Part shown: positions 19,389 to 28,502 of the stretch, in pieces
Layout: every line of letters starts with the position of its first letter
Numbering within the stretch: position 1 is the stretch's first letter
Assembly (NCBI GenBank): GCA_016868355.1
Contig: VGHB01000011.1
Coordinates: forward strand, 1-64,000
DNA from: Betaproteobacteria bacterium
GTDB lineage: Bacteria; Pseudomonadota; Gammaproteobacteria; Burkholderiales; Burkholderiaceae_C
Length of the DNA stretch: 64,000 bases
Reading direction: 5' to 3'
Translations under genes and position numbers: made by a program
Notes under the pieces: generated by a model
Databases searched by the model: none
What the model was told of the DNA's origin: nothing
Seen by the model: only the letters and a program-made list of their open reading frames with translations

Positions 19389-20777
19389 TTAGCCCAACAC
19401 CACCTCGCCCCGCAGCGAGTGAGGCAGGGCTTCGGTAATTCGCACCGACAGCATTTGACCGTGCAGCCGCACACCCTGTGACCCGCCCTCGAAGTTCACA
19501 ATGCGGTTGCACTCGGTGCGGCCCATCAGCTCGGTGGCCGAACTGCCGGCCTTGCCCGTGGCGCTGTTGCGCGAAGGGCCTTCCACCAAAATGTGCTGAA
19601 CGGTACCCACGCGGCTTTCGCTGATGCGGCGCACATTGGCCTCAATCGTGGCCTGCAGGTGTTGCAGGCGCTTGAGCTTGAGCGCCTGGGGCGTGTCATC
19701 GGGCAGGTTGGCCGCCGGCGTGCCTGGCCGAGGGCTGAAGACAAAACTGTACGAGGCATCGAAACCGATCTCCTCGATGAGCTTCATCATCTTGCCGAAG
19801 TCGTCCTCGGTTTCACCAGGGAAGCCTACGATGAAGTCTGAGCTCAGGGAAATGTTCGGCCGCACCACCCGCAGCTTTCGGATGGTGCTCTTGTATTGCA
19901 TCGCGGTGTAGCCGCGCTTCATGGCCATGAGGATGCGGTCAGACCCATGCTGCACCGGCAGGTGCAGGTGGTTCGCCAGCTTGTCGGTCTTGCCGTAAAC
20001 CTCAATCAGGCGGCCGGTGAATTCATTGGGGTGGCTGGTGGTGTAGCGGATGCGCTGCACACCGGGGATCTCAGCCACATAGTCCAACAGCAGCGCGAAG
20101 TCGGCGATCTCGGCGGTACCGCCCATGCGGCCGCGGTAGGCGTTCACGTTTTGGCCCAACAGGGTGATTTCCTTCACACCCTGGTCGGCCAGACCGGCCA
20201 CTTCGGTCAATACATCTTCGAACGGGCGGTGTACCTCCTCTCCGCGGGTATAGGGCACCACGCAGTAAGAACAGTACTTGCTGCAGCCTTCCATGATCGA
20301 CACGAAGGCCGATGCACCCTGCTTGCGCGCCGGGGGCAGGTGGTCGAACTTCTCGATTTCCGGAAATGAGATGTCGACCTGCGGCCGCCGCGCCGCATGG
20401 CGCTGCTCGATCATCTGCGGCAGACGGTGCAGGGTTTGCGGGCCGAAGACCAGGTCCACATAGGGAGCGCGTTCGATGATGGCAGCGCCTTCCTGCGAGG
20501 CCACGCAGCCGCCCACGCCGATCAGTACCCCTTTTTTCTTGAGGTGCTTCACCCGCCCTAGGTCGCTGAACACCTTTTCCTGCGCCTTCTCGCGCACCGA
20601 GCAGGTGTTGAAGAGGATCAGGTCAGCCTCTTCAGGGTCATCCGTGGGCTCGTAGCCCTGCGCCGCACGCAGCACATCGGCCATCTTGTCGGAATCGTAT
20701 TCGTTCATCTGGCAACCGAAGGTGCGGATGAAGACCTTACGGCCTGCGGCTGTGGCGGGCTTTGAGCTATCGCTCAT
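19389..20777 (-). CDS. miaB: tRNA-2-methylthio-N6-dimethylallyladenosine synthase
   Basis: The product has 462 residues, a radical-SAM methylthiotransferase that modifies A37 of tRNAs reading UNN codons. The N-terminal UPF0004 domain has three cluster Cys ([37 protein letters not shown]). The radical SAM motif is CSKYCSYC (CxxxCxxC) in [18 protein letters not shown]. The TRAM domain is C-terminal. The 134 nt between it and hemA hold the hemA promoter region and no gene. Confidence 0.97.
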   Translation of the reverse strand: MSDSSKPATAAGRKVFIRTFGCQMNEYDSDKMADVLRAAQGYEPTDDPEEADLILFNTCSVREKAQEKVFSDLGRVKHLKKKGVLIGVGGCVASQEGAAIIERAPYVDLVFGPQTLHRLPQMIEQRHAARRPQVDISFPEIEKFDHLPPARKQGASAFVSIMEGCSKYCSYCVVPYTRGEEVHRPFEDVLTEVAGLADQGVKEITLLGQNVNAYRGRMGGTAEIADFALLLDYVAEIPGVQRIRYTTSHPNEFTGRLIEVYGKTDKLANHLHLPVQHGSDRILMAMKRGYTAMQYKSTIRKLRVVRPNISLSSDFIVGFPGETEDDFGKMMKLIEEIGFDASYSFVFSPRPGTPAANLPDDTPQALKLKRLQHLQATIEANVRRISESRVGTVQHILVEGPSRNSATGKAGSSATELMGRTECNRIVNFEGGSQGVRLHGQMLSVRITEALPHSLRGEVVLG

Positions 20778-20885
20778 AGGACTCTCCTAGCGGCGGGCTT
20801 GGGGTAGATCCAGTGGCCGCGAGAACAAATTGTAGGCGGCCCCGTCAAAGTGCTGCTGCCCCCTGGCCTGAGCCTTGCGCAGTCC

Positions 20886-21047
20886 TCAGGAACCCGACGT
20901 GCGCCCCATTCGGTACTCGATCTCTACTACGATGCTGCGGCGCACCGGCAGGTGCACATGGTCAACGGTCACGAATCCCTTGAATTCCTTGGTCAGGCGA
21001 CGGGTTTCGAGGATGAGGTCGTCCATCGTGGGTTTGGCGCTGGGCAT
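20886..21047 (-). pseudogene. N-terminal remnant of a LivG-like ABC transporter ATPase
   Basis: A 53-codon minus frame from ATG 21047 to TGA 20886 reads ILETRRLTKEFKGFVTVDHV then HLPVRRS. This matches the opening of branched-chain amino acid ABC ATPases (LivG type) up to the point where the Walker A region should begin. The remaining 16 residues (IVVEIEYRMGRTSGS) are unrelated, and no Walker A, signature or Walker B follows in any frame nearby. It is a deletion remnant and cannot bind ATP. The rest of 20778-21209 holds nothing I recognise. Confidence 0.65.
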
Positions 21048-21209
21048 ATTGGGTGTGGGGCTCAATGTAGGGGCGAGTCGGATACCCGACTGCTTTGAAC
21101 GCCCCCGGTCTTGCCTCGCATCGCTTGCTGGGGTGTTCTAAGCTCTTCCAAGCGGAATTGACGCTTCATGCGGGCCGACCCAGCAGGCAGCAGGCGGGGC
21201 CACCCAGCA

Positions 21210-21245
21210 AAACGCCGCACCATCTGCAACAGGTGGGCGGCGTTT
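21210..21245 (-). terminator. Terminator of tRNA-Met
   Basis: Reading minus, AAACGCCGCC and GCGGCGTTTT pair around a loop of about 17 nt that itself contains CACC/TGGT. The 3' arm ends in TTTTGC. It begins 9 nt after the tRNA CCA. The plus strand also shows T-rich flanks, so it might work in both directions. Confidence 0.6.
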
Positions 21246-21253
21246 CCCGTTTT

Positions 21254-21330
<77 letters not shown>

Positions 21331-21371
21331 AGAACCTGACAGTATAACGGCTCACCGTCGACCGATCGCCC

Positions 21372-22454
21372 ATGTTCAAGTTCTTTCGCAAGAAAGCCCC
21401 ACCGGCTATGGCCCCTACAAGCGGTCTGGCCCAGCAGGCTCAAGCCCCGGCAGCGCCTGTCGCCGCCCCAGCGCCGGTCCAAGCTGGCCAGGCCAGCCGC
21501 GCCGGCTGGCTGCAGCGGCTGACCCAGGGCCTGCGCAAGACCGGTGCATCCATGGCCACGGTGTTCACTGGCACCCGCATCGACGAGGACTTGTACGAAG
21601 AGCTCGAGGCGGCCCTGTTGCAGGCCGATGCTGGCGTGAAGGCCACGCAGCACCTGCTTACCGAGCTCCGGCGTCGGGTGAGGGAGCACAAGACCGGTGA
21701 CCCTGCCCAGGTCAAGGCCCTGTTGGCCCAAGCCTTGACCGAGCTGCTGCTGCCGCTGCAACAGCCGTTGACCATCGGCGAGCAACAGCCCACGGTCATC
21801 ATGGTGGTGGGTGTCAACGGCGTGGGCAAGACCACGTCCATCGGCAAGCTCACCCGCCATTTGGCCGATAGCGGGCAGACGGTGCTGCTCGCTGCGGCCG
21901 ATACCTTTCGAGCAGCCGCGCGTGAACAGCTGGCGGCTTGGGCGCAGCGCAATGACGCGGCTGCCAGCCCAGCCGACACCCGTATTGACATCGTGAGCCA
22001 AGAAGGCGCCGATCCAGGCGCCGTTTGCTTTGACGCGGTAACCGCCGGTCGGGCACGAGGCAAGGACGTTGTGGTCGTTGACACCGCTGGGCGGCTGCCC
22101 ACTCAGCTTCACCTGATGGAGGAGCTCAAGAAAATCAAGCGCGTGACCGCCAAGGCCTTATCTGGCGCGCCCCATGAGGTGTTGCTGGTAATCGATGGCA
22201 ACACCGGCCAAAACGCCTTGGCCCAGGTCAGGGCCTTTGACGAGGCTTTGGGCCTGAGCGGCTTGGTGGTGACCAAGCTCGATGGCACCGCCAAGGGCGG
22301 AGTGCTGGCGGCCATCGCCCTTTGGGGCCGCGAGCGCAAGGGCGCCGATGGCCAAACGCGAGCGGTGCCGGTCTATTTCATCGGTGTGGGCGAGCAGCTG
22401 CAGGACCTGGAGACCTTTGACGCCAGCGAGTTCGCCCAGGCCATGCTTGGCTGA
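21372..22454 (+). CDS. ftsY: Signal recognition particle receptor FtsY
   Basis: The product has 360 residues. It docks SRP-ribosome complexes at the membrane. A Lys/Ala/Pro-rich N-terminal A domain (1-50) is much shorter than in E. coli, as in other betaproteobacteria. The N domain spans 50-140. The G domain starts GVNGVGKTTSIGKL near 147, followed by DTFRAAAREQL, DTAGRLPTQ, TKLDGTAKGG and GVGEQLQDLETF. It converges with ffh, whose product is its partner GTPase; the stops are 25 nt apart. Confidence 0.96.
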   Translation: MFKFFRKKAPPAMAPTSGLAQQAQAPAAPVAAPAPVQAGQASRAGWLQRLTQGLRKTGASMATVFTGTRIDEDLYEELEAALLQADAGVKATQHLLTELRRRVREHKTGDPAQVKALLAQALTELLLPLQQPLTIGEQQPTVIMVVGVNGVGKTTSIGKLTRHLADSGQTVLLAAADTFRAAAREQLAAWAQRNDAAASPADTRIDIVSQEGADPGAVCFDAVTAGRARGKDVVVVDTAGRLPTQLHLMEELKKIKRVTAKALSGAPHEVLLVIDGNTGQNALAQVRAFDEALGLSGLVVTKLDGTAKGGVLAAIALWGRERKGADGQTRAVPVYFIGVGEQLQDLETFDASEFAQAMLG

Positions 22455-22479
22455 GGGCTGAGCGCGGGGTAGCGGGTCT

Positions 22480-23871
22480 TCAGCCCATGCCAGGGGGCAT
22501 AAGACCCTTCATGCCCTTCATGCCGCCCAGCTTCTTCATCATTTTCATCATCCCGCCGCCCTGCATCTTCTTCATCATTTGCTGCATCTGCTCGAATTGC
22601 CCGAGCATGCGGTTGACGTCCTGAATCTGCACGCCTGCACCGGCTGCGATGCGCCGCTTGCGGCTGGCCTTGGTCTTGCCATCCAGCAATAGGGCCGGGT
22701 GTGAACGCTCGCGAGCGGTCATCGAGCGGATGATGCCTTCCATGCGGCGAATGTCGCGCTCGGCCTTGTCCAGATCGGCCTGTCCGGCTCGGGCTGCCAT
22801 CTGTGCGGGCAGCTTGTCAATGAGGCCCGACAGCCCGCCCACGTTCTTCATCTGCGAGATCTGCAGCAAGAAGTCGTCCAGGTTGAAGCCGCCACCACCT
22901 TTGACCTTTTCGGCCAGCTTCTGAGCGCTGGCCATGTCCACACCCTTGGTGACTTCTTCCACCAGGGCCACGATGTCGCCCATGCCCAGCACTCGGCTGG
23001 CATGTCGCCGGGCGTCAAAGACTTCAAGGCCGTCGATCTTTTCCGATACACCAGCGAACTTGATCGGTGCACCGGTGATCTGACGCACGCTCAGCGCGGC
23101 CCCGCCTCGGGCATCGCCGTCGAGTTTGGTCAGCACGATGCCGCTCAGTGGCAGGGCCTCGGTGAAGGCGCGCGCGGTGTTGACTGCATCTTGGCCTTGC
23201 ATGGCATCGACGATGAAGAGGGTCTCAATGGGCGTGAGCGCGGCATGCAGTTCGCGGATTTCGGCCATCAGGGCTTCATCAATGGCCAAACGTCCGGCTG
23301 TGTCCACCAGCAGCACGTCGAAGTAATGGCGCCGTGCGTGGTCTAAAGCGGCCAGTGCAATGTCTCCTGGCTTTTGCTGGGGGTCCGAGGCGAACCATTC
23401 GGCGCCCGCTTGCCGCGTCACGGTGCGTAACTGCTCGATGGCCGCGGGTCGGTACACATCGGCCGATACGGTGAGCACCTTCTTCTTGCGCTTTTCAATC
23501 AGGTGCTTGGCCAGTTTGGCCGTGGTGGTGGTCTTGCCCGCGCCTTGAAGGCCAGCCATCAAGATCACCGCCGGCGGTTGGGCCGCCAGGTTCAGGTCGG
23601 CCACGCCCTCGCCCATCGTGGCGGCCAGCTCTTGGTGGACGATGCCTATCAGGGCCTGGCCCGGGTTGAGCGAGCCGAGCACTTCTTGGCCCAGCGCCTT
23701 TTCCTTCACACGGCTGATGAAGTCGCGCACCACTTGCAGCGCCACATCGGCCTCCAACAAGGCCATGCGAACTTCGCGCAGCATGTCCTGCACATTGGAC
23801 TCGGTGATCCGCGCCTGTCCGCGTATGGTTTTGACGAGCTGCGACAGGCGGTCGGTGAGGGAAGAAGCCAT
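22480..23871 (-). CDS. ffh: Signal recognition particle protein Ffh
   Basis: The product has 463 residues. It binds signal sequences and 4.5S RNA. The start at 23871 gives MASSLTDRLSQLVKTIRGQ, matching the family; the upstream extension to 23916 is not conserved. The N and G domains include GLQGAGKTTTTAKL (near 105), DVYRPAAIEQL, DTAGRLAIDEALM and TKLDGDARGGAALS. The Met-rich M domain ends MKKMQGGGMMKMMKKLGGM. Divergent from the CcsA-like gene with 52 nt between starts. Confidence 0.97.
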   Translation of the reverse strand: MASSLTDRLSQLVKTIRGQARITESNVQDMLREVRMALLEADVALQVVRDFISRVKEKALGQEVLGSLNPGQALIGIVHQELAATMGEGVADLNLAAQPPAVILMAGLQGAGKTTTTAKLAKHLIEKRKKKVLTVSADVYRPAAIEQLRTVTRQAGAEWFASDPQQKPGDIALAALDHARRHYFDVLLVDTAGRLAIDEALMAEIRELHAALTPIETLFIVDAMQGQDAVNTARAFTEALPLSGIVLTKLDGDARGGAALSVRQITGAPIKFAGVSEKIDGLEVFDARRHASRVLGMGDIVALVEEVTKGVDMASAQKLAEKVKGGGGFNLDDFLLQISQMKNVGGLSGLIDKLPAQMAARAGQADLDKAERDIRRMEGIIRSMTARERSHPALLLDGKTKASRKRRIAAGAGVQIQDVNRMLGQFEQMQQMMKKMQGGGMMKMMKKLGGMKGMKGLMPPGMG

Positions 23872-23923
23872 CTTGGGCCTTGGCAGGGGACCGCTGTGGG
23901 TGCGCGGCCCGTACACTTTGCAA

Positions 23924-24811
23924 ATGAGTGTATCGGTTGGCCCTGAAGCCCTGTTGGCCTTGCTGGCCTGCGCAGCCTACGGCTTGGCCACGCTGCGTGG
24001 CCGGGAAGTGGCCCGCGTGCCATCGGTCGCCTTGGTGGCCGGTTGGCTCTTGCACGGCGCTGCCCTGGCGGCTGATGTGTCGGGCTGGGGAACCGAGGCC
24101 GGCGCACGCTTTGGCTTTGCGCCGGCCTTGTCGGGTGCGGTTTGGTTGGTGTTGGCGGTTCACGCGGTCGAGAGCCGCTTCGTTCCGCTGCCCGGTGTTC
24201 GCCGGGCCTTGGCCGCTTTGGGTATGGTGGTGGCGGGGCTGCTGATTTTCTTTCCGGGTGAGGTGGCGCTGAAGTTCAACTCGCCCTTAATGCCACTGCA
24301 TCTGTTGCTGGGCATCGCCTCCTACGGCTTGTTTGGGGCGGCTGTGATTCATGGCGTCATGCTGGATTCAGCCGAACGCGCGCTGCGCCGCAAACCCGGC
24401 AGCGCTGGCGTCGGTGCGGGCGCTGCGCCCACTGCAGCCGGCGCCGCTACCCCATCGGCTGGAGGCGTCTTGGGCCACAGCTCAACGCTCTTTGGGCTGC
24501 CGCTGATGCGCTTGGAGCGCTTGACCTTTCGATTCGTCGAGGCCGGCTTTGTGGTCCTCAGCCTGGCCCTGTTGATGGGATGGCTGGCCAGCGTCTTGGG
24601 GCATGCCACTTGGCGTTGGGACCACAAAACCGTGTTTTCGCTCCTGGGCTGGACCACTTTAGCGGCGCTGATTACGGGGCGGCACATCAAGGGTTGGCGC
24701 GGGCGGCGGGCCACACGGTGGCTGTATGCGGGGGCTGGCCTGCTGGTGTTGGCCTACATCGGCTCGCGATTTGTGGCCGAGGTGGTGCTCAACCGGATAA
24801 CGCCGACGTGA
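23924..24811 (+). CDS. CcsA/YpjD-family inner membrane protein
   Basis: The product has 295 residues with about eight hydrophobic segments. It matches the cytochrome c assembly (CcsA/HemX-like) family: MPLHLLLGIASYGLFG carries one conserved His and GHATWRWDHKTVFSLLGW the usual W..DHK motif that precedes the last helices. In E. coli the relative YpjD/CorE has a poorly defined role. It usually sits next to ffh, as here. A Gly/Ala-rich loop (about 147-185) is variable. The start is ATG 23924; the open frame upstream is antisense to ffh. The stop overlaps the next gene (TGATG). Confidence 0.85.
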   Translation: MSVSVGPEALLALLACAAYGLATLRGREVARVPSVALVAGWLLHGAALAADVSGWGTEAGARFGFAPALSGAVWLVLAVHAVESRFVPLPGVRRALAALGMVVAGLLIFFPGEVALKFNSPLMPLHLLLGIASYGLFGAAVIHGVMLDSAERALRRKPGSAGVGAGAAPTAAGAATPSAGGVLGHSSTLFGLPLMRLERLTFRFVEAGFVVLSLALLMGWLASVLGHATWRWDHKTVFSLLGWTTLAALITGRHIKGWRGRRATRWLYAGAGLLVLAYIGSRFVAEVVLNRITPT

Positions 24812-25107
24812 TGAAGTGGCTGCTCCTAGCGGCGGTGGTGGGCGCTGTGTTGTGGTTTTTGGGGCGCGGGCGTCGCGTGCCTGGCCCTGGCCAAGGTCAG
24901 CCGCCTTCAAACCGCAGCGGGGCGGGTTCTGAGCCCGGCGAGGCTTCTACGGCGGCTGAGCCCGAGCCCATGGTGGCTTGCGCCCATTGCGGCTTGTTGG
25001 TGCCGCGGTCGGATGCGTTGGCAGCGCCATCCAAGGCCGCACTTTCGGGCCCGCTGCTGCACTATTGCTGCGAAGAGCACCGACGTGCCGGTCCCCGCCT
25101 ACCCTGA
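24811..25107 (+). CDS. PP0621-like small membrane-anchored zinc-site protein
   Basis: The product has 98 residues. It starts at ATG 24811, which shares its A with the TGA of the CcsA-like gene. One N-terminal membrane helix (MKWLLLAAVVGAVLWFLGRG) is followed by a Pro/Gly/Glu-rich linker. A C-terminal MVACAHCGLLVPRSDAL and HYCCEEHR follow, a CxxC plus Cys/His set that could hold zinc. It resembles the PP0621 family of unknown function, which is commonly found after this membrane protein. Confidence 0.75.
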   Translation: MKWLLLAAVVGAVLWFLGRGRRVPGPGQGQPPSNRSGAGSEPGEASTAAEPEPMVACAHCGLLVPRSDALAAPSKAALSGPLLHYCCEEHRRAGPRLP

Positions 25108-25286
25108 GTCAGGCCACTCTTGGGGCCAGCCCGCCGACTGGCACCAGGGTTGGTGGCACCACGCCCGTGCCTCGACTGGCAGGCCTTGGCGCAGGCGCTG
25201 GGTGCGGTGTCACTTTGCAGCCCGGTCGCACTGGGTCGTAAGGGGCTATTCCGCGGTGCCGTAAACTGGGGATAACCATAAAACAG

Positions 25287-25302
25287 ACACTAGGGATAGT
25301 GT
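25287..25302 (+). promoter_or_regulatory. NrdR box 1
   Basis: ACACTAGGGATAGTGT is a perfect 6-bp-arm inverted repeat of the NrdR type (consensus near ACACTATATATAGTGT). With box 2 (25319-25334) its centre-to-centre distance is 32 bp, the three-helical-turn spacing known for NrdR. NrdR represses ribonucleotide reductase genes when dATP is high. nrdR itself is not in this window. The rest of the 320-nt gap before nrdA holds no gene. Confidence 0.88.
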
Positions 25303-25318
25303 CTTGAGCAGACGTGGC

Positions 25319-25334
25319 CCACTAGATATAGTGG
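25319..25334 (+). promoter_or_regulatory. NrdR box 2
   Basis: CCACTAGATATAGTGG has arms CCACTA/TAGTGG around GATA. It lies 32 bp centre-to-centre from box 1, in phase on the helix. It is about 95 nt upstream of nrdA, so transcription probably starts between the boxes or just after them. Confidence 0.88.
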
Positions 25335-25428
25335 GGGGCCCGTCCACCCTGAAGTACCGCCACAGCCTGAGCGCTGCGGTTCGTGCCCCACCAGGCCCAC
25401 CGTAAACCACAAGAAAAGACCCCCGTAT

Positions 25429-28371
25429 ATGGAATCCACGACCCTCGGCGCTGCCTCAACACCCTTTAAGCCGTCTGCCGCTTCGGGGGGGTCTGCTGTG
25501 CCGTCTGCCGTGTCCAGTGCTGCCGCTTCGGTCTACCAGGGGTACCAAGTCATTCGCCGCAACGGAGCGGTGGTGTCCTTTGAGCCCAGCAAGATTGCCG
25601 TGGCACTGATGAAGGCCTTTCTGGCGGTGCACGGCACGCAAGGGGCGGCGTCGGCCAGCGTGCGCGAAACCGTCGAAGGCCTCACCGAGGCGGTGGTGCG
25701 GGCGCTGCTGCGCTCGCGCCCTGGAGGTGGGACATTTCACATTGAAGACGTGCAAGACCAGGTGGAATTGGGCCTCATGCGTGGCGGCCACCACGAGGTG
25801 GCGCGCGCCTACGTTTTGTACCGCGAGCGCCGCGCGCAGGAGCGTGCCAAGGCCGGGCACAAGCCCACTGCGGTGGCCTCTGGGCTGATGGTCACCGATG
25901 CGGGCCAAAGAGTGCCGTTGAATGAAGCCCGCCTGCAGGCTTTGGTGGAGTCGGCCTGCGCGGAACTCGGTGCTGATGTTAAGGCCGAACCCATCCTTGC
26001 CGAGACCCGGCGCAACCTGTACGACGGGGTGCCCATTGATGAGGTCTACAAGGCCGCCATCTTGGCCTCGCGCACCTTGATAGAAAAAGAACCCGGTTAC
26101 ACACGAGCTACGGCTCGCCTGTTGCTGCACACCATCCGCAAGGAAATTGTGGGGCGCGAGCTCGTCCATGCTGAGATGGTCTCGGCCTACGCCGACTACT
26201 TCCCACAGTTCATCCGCAAGGGTGTTGATGCTGAGCTGCTCGACGAAAAGCTGCTGCAGTTCGACTTGGCCAAGTTGGGCGCGGCACTCAAGGCAGATCG
26301 CGACCTGCAGTTTGATTACCTCGGCCTGCAAACCCTGTACGACCGATACTTTCTGCACATCGAGGAAGCCCGCATCGAGATGCCTCAGGCTTTCTTTATG
26401 CGCGTGGCTATGGGCTTGTCCTTGAATGAAATCGACCGCGAAGCTCGCGCCATCGAGTTCTACAACGTACTGTCCACCTTTGATTTCATGAGCAGCACGC
26501 CCACGCTTTTCAACAGCGGGACTCGGCGCTCGCAACTGTCGTCCTGCTACCTCACCACAGTGGCCGATGACCTTGACGGCATCTACGAAGCCCTCAAAGA
26601 AAACGCCCTGTTGTCCAAGTTCGCGGGTGGCCTGGGCAACGACTGGACCAATGTGCGGGCTCTGGGGTCCTACATCAAGGGCACCAATGGCAAGAGCCAG
26701 GGTGTGGTGCCCTTCCTCAAGGTGGTCAACGACACCGCTGTGGCGGTCAACCAGGGCGGCAAGCGCAAGGGCGCGGTGTGTGCGTACCTGGAAACCTGGC
26801 ACCTGGACATCGAAGAATTCCTGGAGTTGCGCAAGAACACCGGCGACGATCGTCGCCGCACCCACGACATGAACACCGCCAATTGGATCCCCGACCTGTT
26901 CATGAAGCGGGTGATCAAGGGGGGCGACTGGACGCTCTTCAGCCCCTCTGACTGCCCGGACCTTCACGACAAATTCGGTGAGGCTTTTGAAGAGGCGTAT
27001 ACCGCTTACGAGCGCAAGGCCGACAACGGTGAGATCAAGCTATACAAGCGCATGCCCGCCAAGGACCTGTGGCGCAAGATGCTGTCGATGCTGTTCGAGA
27101 CCGGCCACCCCTGGATCACCTTCAAGGACGCCTGCAACGTGCGCTCACCCCAACAGCATGTGGGCATGGTGCACTCCTCCAACCTATGTACCGAGATCAC
27201 GCTCAACACCAACGAACACGAAATCGCGGTGTGCAACCTGGGCTCGGTCAATCTGTCGCAGCATCTTAAAGGCGATGGGCAGGGCGGTAAGGCCATTGAC
27301 CATGACAAGCTCAAGAAGACGGTGTCGACGGCCATGCGGATGCTCGACAACGTGATCGACGTCAACTACTACGCAGTCAAGAAGGCGCGTGACTCCAATC
27401 TGCGCCACCGTCCGGTGGGCCTGGGCGTGATGGGTTTTCAAGATGCGCTGTATCAGATGCGGCTGCCCTATGCGTCCAAAGAAGCGGTGGAGTTTGCCGA
27501 CCGATCCATGGAAGCGCTGTGCTACTACGCCTACTGGGCTTCTACCGATTTGGCCGCCGAGCGGGGCCGCTACGCCAGTTACCGCGGATCGCTGTGGGAC
27601 CGCGGTGTATTGCCCCTGGACTCGCTAACGCTTTTGTCCGAACAGCGTGGTGGCTTTGTGGAGGTGGATCTTTCGTCCACCATGAACTGGAGTGCCCTGC
27701 GCTCTCGCATCGCTGAGCACGGCATGCGCAACAGCAACTGCGTGGCTATTGCCCCCACGGCCACCATCTCCAACATTATCGGCGTGGATGCGTCGGTCGA
27801 ACCCTGCTTTGGCAATCTGTCGGTCAAATCCAACCTCTCCGGCGAATTCACCGTCATCAACGAGTACCTCATCCGCGATCTCAAGCGCCTGGGACTGTGG
27901 GACGACGTGATGATCATGGACCTGAAGCACTTCAAGGGATCGCTGTGGCCCATCGACCGCGTGCCGGTGGAGCTCAAGCGCCTTTACGCCACGGCCTTCG
28001 AGGTAGAACCCGTGTGGCTGGTGGAGGCCGCCGCGCGCCGCCAGAAATGGATTGACCAAGCTCAGTCGCTCAACATCTACATGGCTGGCGCGTCTGGCAA
28101 GAAGCTTGATGAGACCTACAAGCTGGCCTGGGCGCGCGGCCTCAAGACCACCTACTATCTGCGTACCCAAAGCGCCACGCATGTGGAGATGAGCACCGTT
28201 ACGCGCGGTGGTCAACTCAATGCAGTGCCCAGCAGCGGCAGCGTGGCCGGCGCAGCGCCCTCGGCCCTGGACGCTGCAGCGGCGCAGGCTCGCGCACAAC
28301 AAGACGCCACGCCGGCCACCGACATCAAGCTCTGCTCGATCGACGACCCGACCTGCGAAGCCTGTCAGTGA
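25429..28371 (+). CDS. nrdA: Ribonucleoside-diphosphate reductase alpha chain, class Ia
   Basis: The product has 980 residues, well above E. coli's 761, mainly through the N-terminus. One ATP-cone (about 38-145, VIRRNGAVVSFEPSKIAVAL) is followed by a second cone-like segment (about 150-245). Catalytic features include the redox Cys in QLSSCYL, the NLCTEI triad (Asn, Cys, Glu), the radical-path tyrosines in TTYYLRTQSA, and the C-terminal pair CSIDDPTCEACQ that exchanges with thioredoxin. It is repressed through the NrdR boxes upstream. nrdB follows after a 131-nt gap with a large hairpin. Confidence 0.97.
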   Translation: MESTTLGAASTPFKPSAASGGSAVPSAVSSAAASVYQGYQVIRRNGAVVSFEPSKIAVALMKAFLAVHGTQGAASASVRETVEGLTEAVVRALLRSRPGGGTFHIEDVQDQVELGLMRGGHHEVARAYVLYRERRAQERAKAGHKPTAVASGLMVTDAGQRVPLNEARLQALVESACAELGADVKAEPILAETRRNLYDGVPIDEVYKAAILASRTLIEKEPGYTRATARLLLHTIRKEIVGRELVHAEMVSAYADYFPQFIRKGVDAELLDEKLLQFDLAKLGAALKADRDLQFDYLGLQTLYDRYFLHIEEARIEMPQAFFMRVAMGLSLNEIDREARAIEFYNVLSTFDFMSSTPTLFNSGTRRSQLSSCYLTTVADDLDGIYEALKENALLSKFAGGLGNDWTNVRALGSYIKGTNGKSQGVVPFLKVVNDTAVAVNQGGKRKGAVCAYLETWHLDIEEFLELRKNTGDDRRRTHDMNTANWIPDLFMKRVIKGGDWTLFSPSDCPDLHDKFGEAFEEAYTAYERKADNGEIKLYKRMPAKDLWRKMLSMLFETGHPWITFKDACNVRSPQQHVGMVHSSNLCTEITLNTNEHEIAVCNLGSVNLSQHLKGDGQGGKAIDHDKLKKTVSTAMRMLDNVIDVNYYAVKKARDSNLRHRPVGLGVMGFQDALYQMRLPYASKEAVEFADRSMEALCYYAYWASTDLAAERGRYASYRGSLWDRGVLPLDSLTLLSEQRGGFVEVDLSSTMNWSALRSRIAEHGMRNSNCVAIAPTATISNIIGVDASVEPCFGNLSVKSNLSGEFTVINEYLIRDLKRLGLWDDVMIMDLKHFKGSLWPIDRVPVELKRLYATAFEVEPVWLVEAAARRQKWIDQAQSLNIYMAGASGKKLDETYKLAWARGLKTTYYLRTQSATHVEMSTVTRGGQLNAVPSSGSVAGAAPSALDAAAAQARAQQDATPATDIKLCSIDDPTCEACQ

Positions 28372-28415
28372 TTCAGCCCGAATCCCCGCATATCAAAGGG
28401 CAATTCGATGTTTGA

Positions 28416-28462
28416 TCACAACACGAAGCACGCCAAAGAGACGGAAGTGCTTGGTGTTGTGA
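28416..28462 (+). other. 16-bp-arm hairpin between nrdA and nrdB
   Basis: The arms are TCACAACACGAAGCAC (28416-28431) and GTGCTTGGTGTTGTGA (28447-28462), pairing 15 of 16 with a 15-nt loop. No T-run follows, so it is not a simple intrinsic terminator. It could stop 3' decay, be a processing site, or adjust the nrdA to nrdB ratio. An operator role is also possible. Confidence 0.75.
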
Positions 28463-28502
28463 CAGAACGCTCTGATAATTAGAAGTGTTAAGGAATGCAG
28501 CA

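Noticed and set aside
22455-22486. Inverted repeat GGGCTGA/TCAGCCC between ftsY and ffh
   Set aside because: Stem of 7 with a long loop and no T-run on either strand. It is too weak to call a terminator.
25456-26967. 503-codon minus frame inside nrdA
   Set aside because: Antisense shadow of a clear, full-length nrdA. Such frames are common in GC-rich genes.
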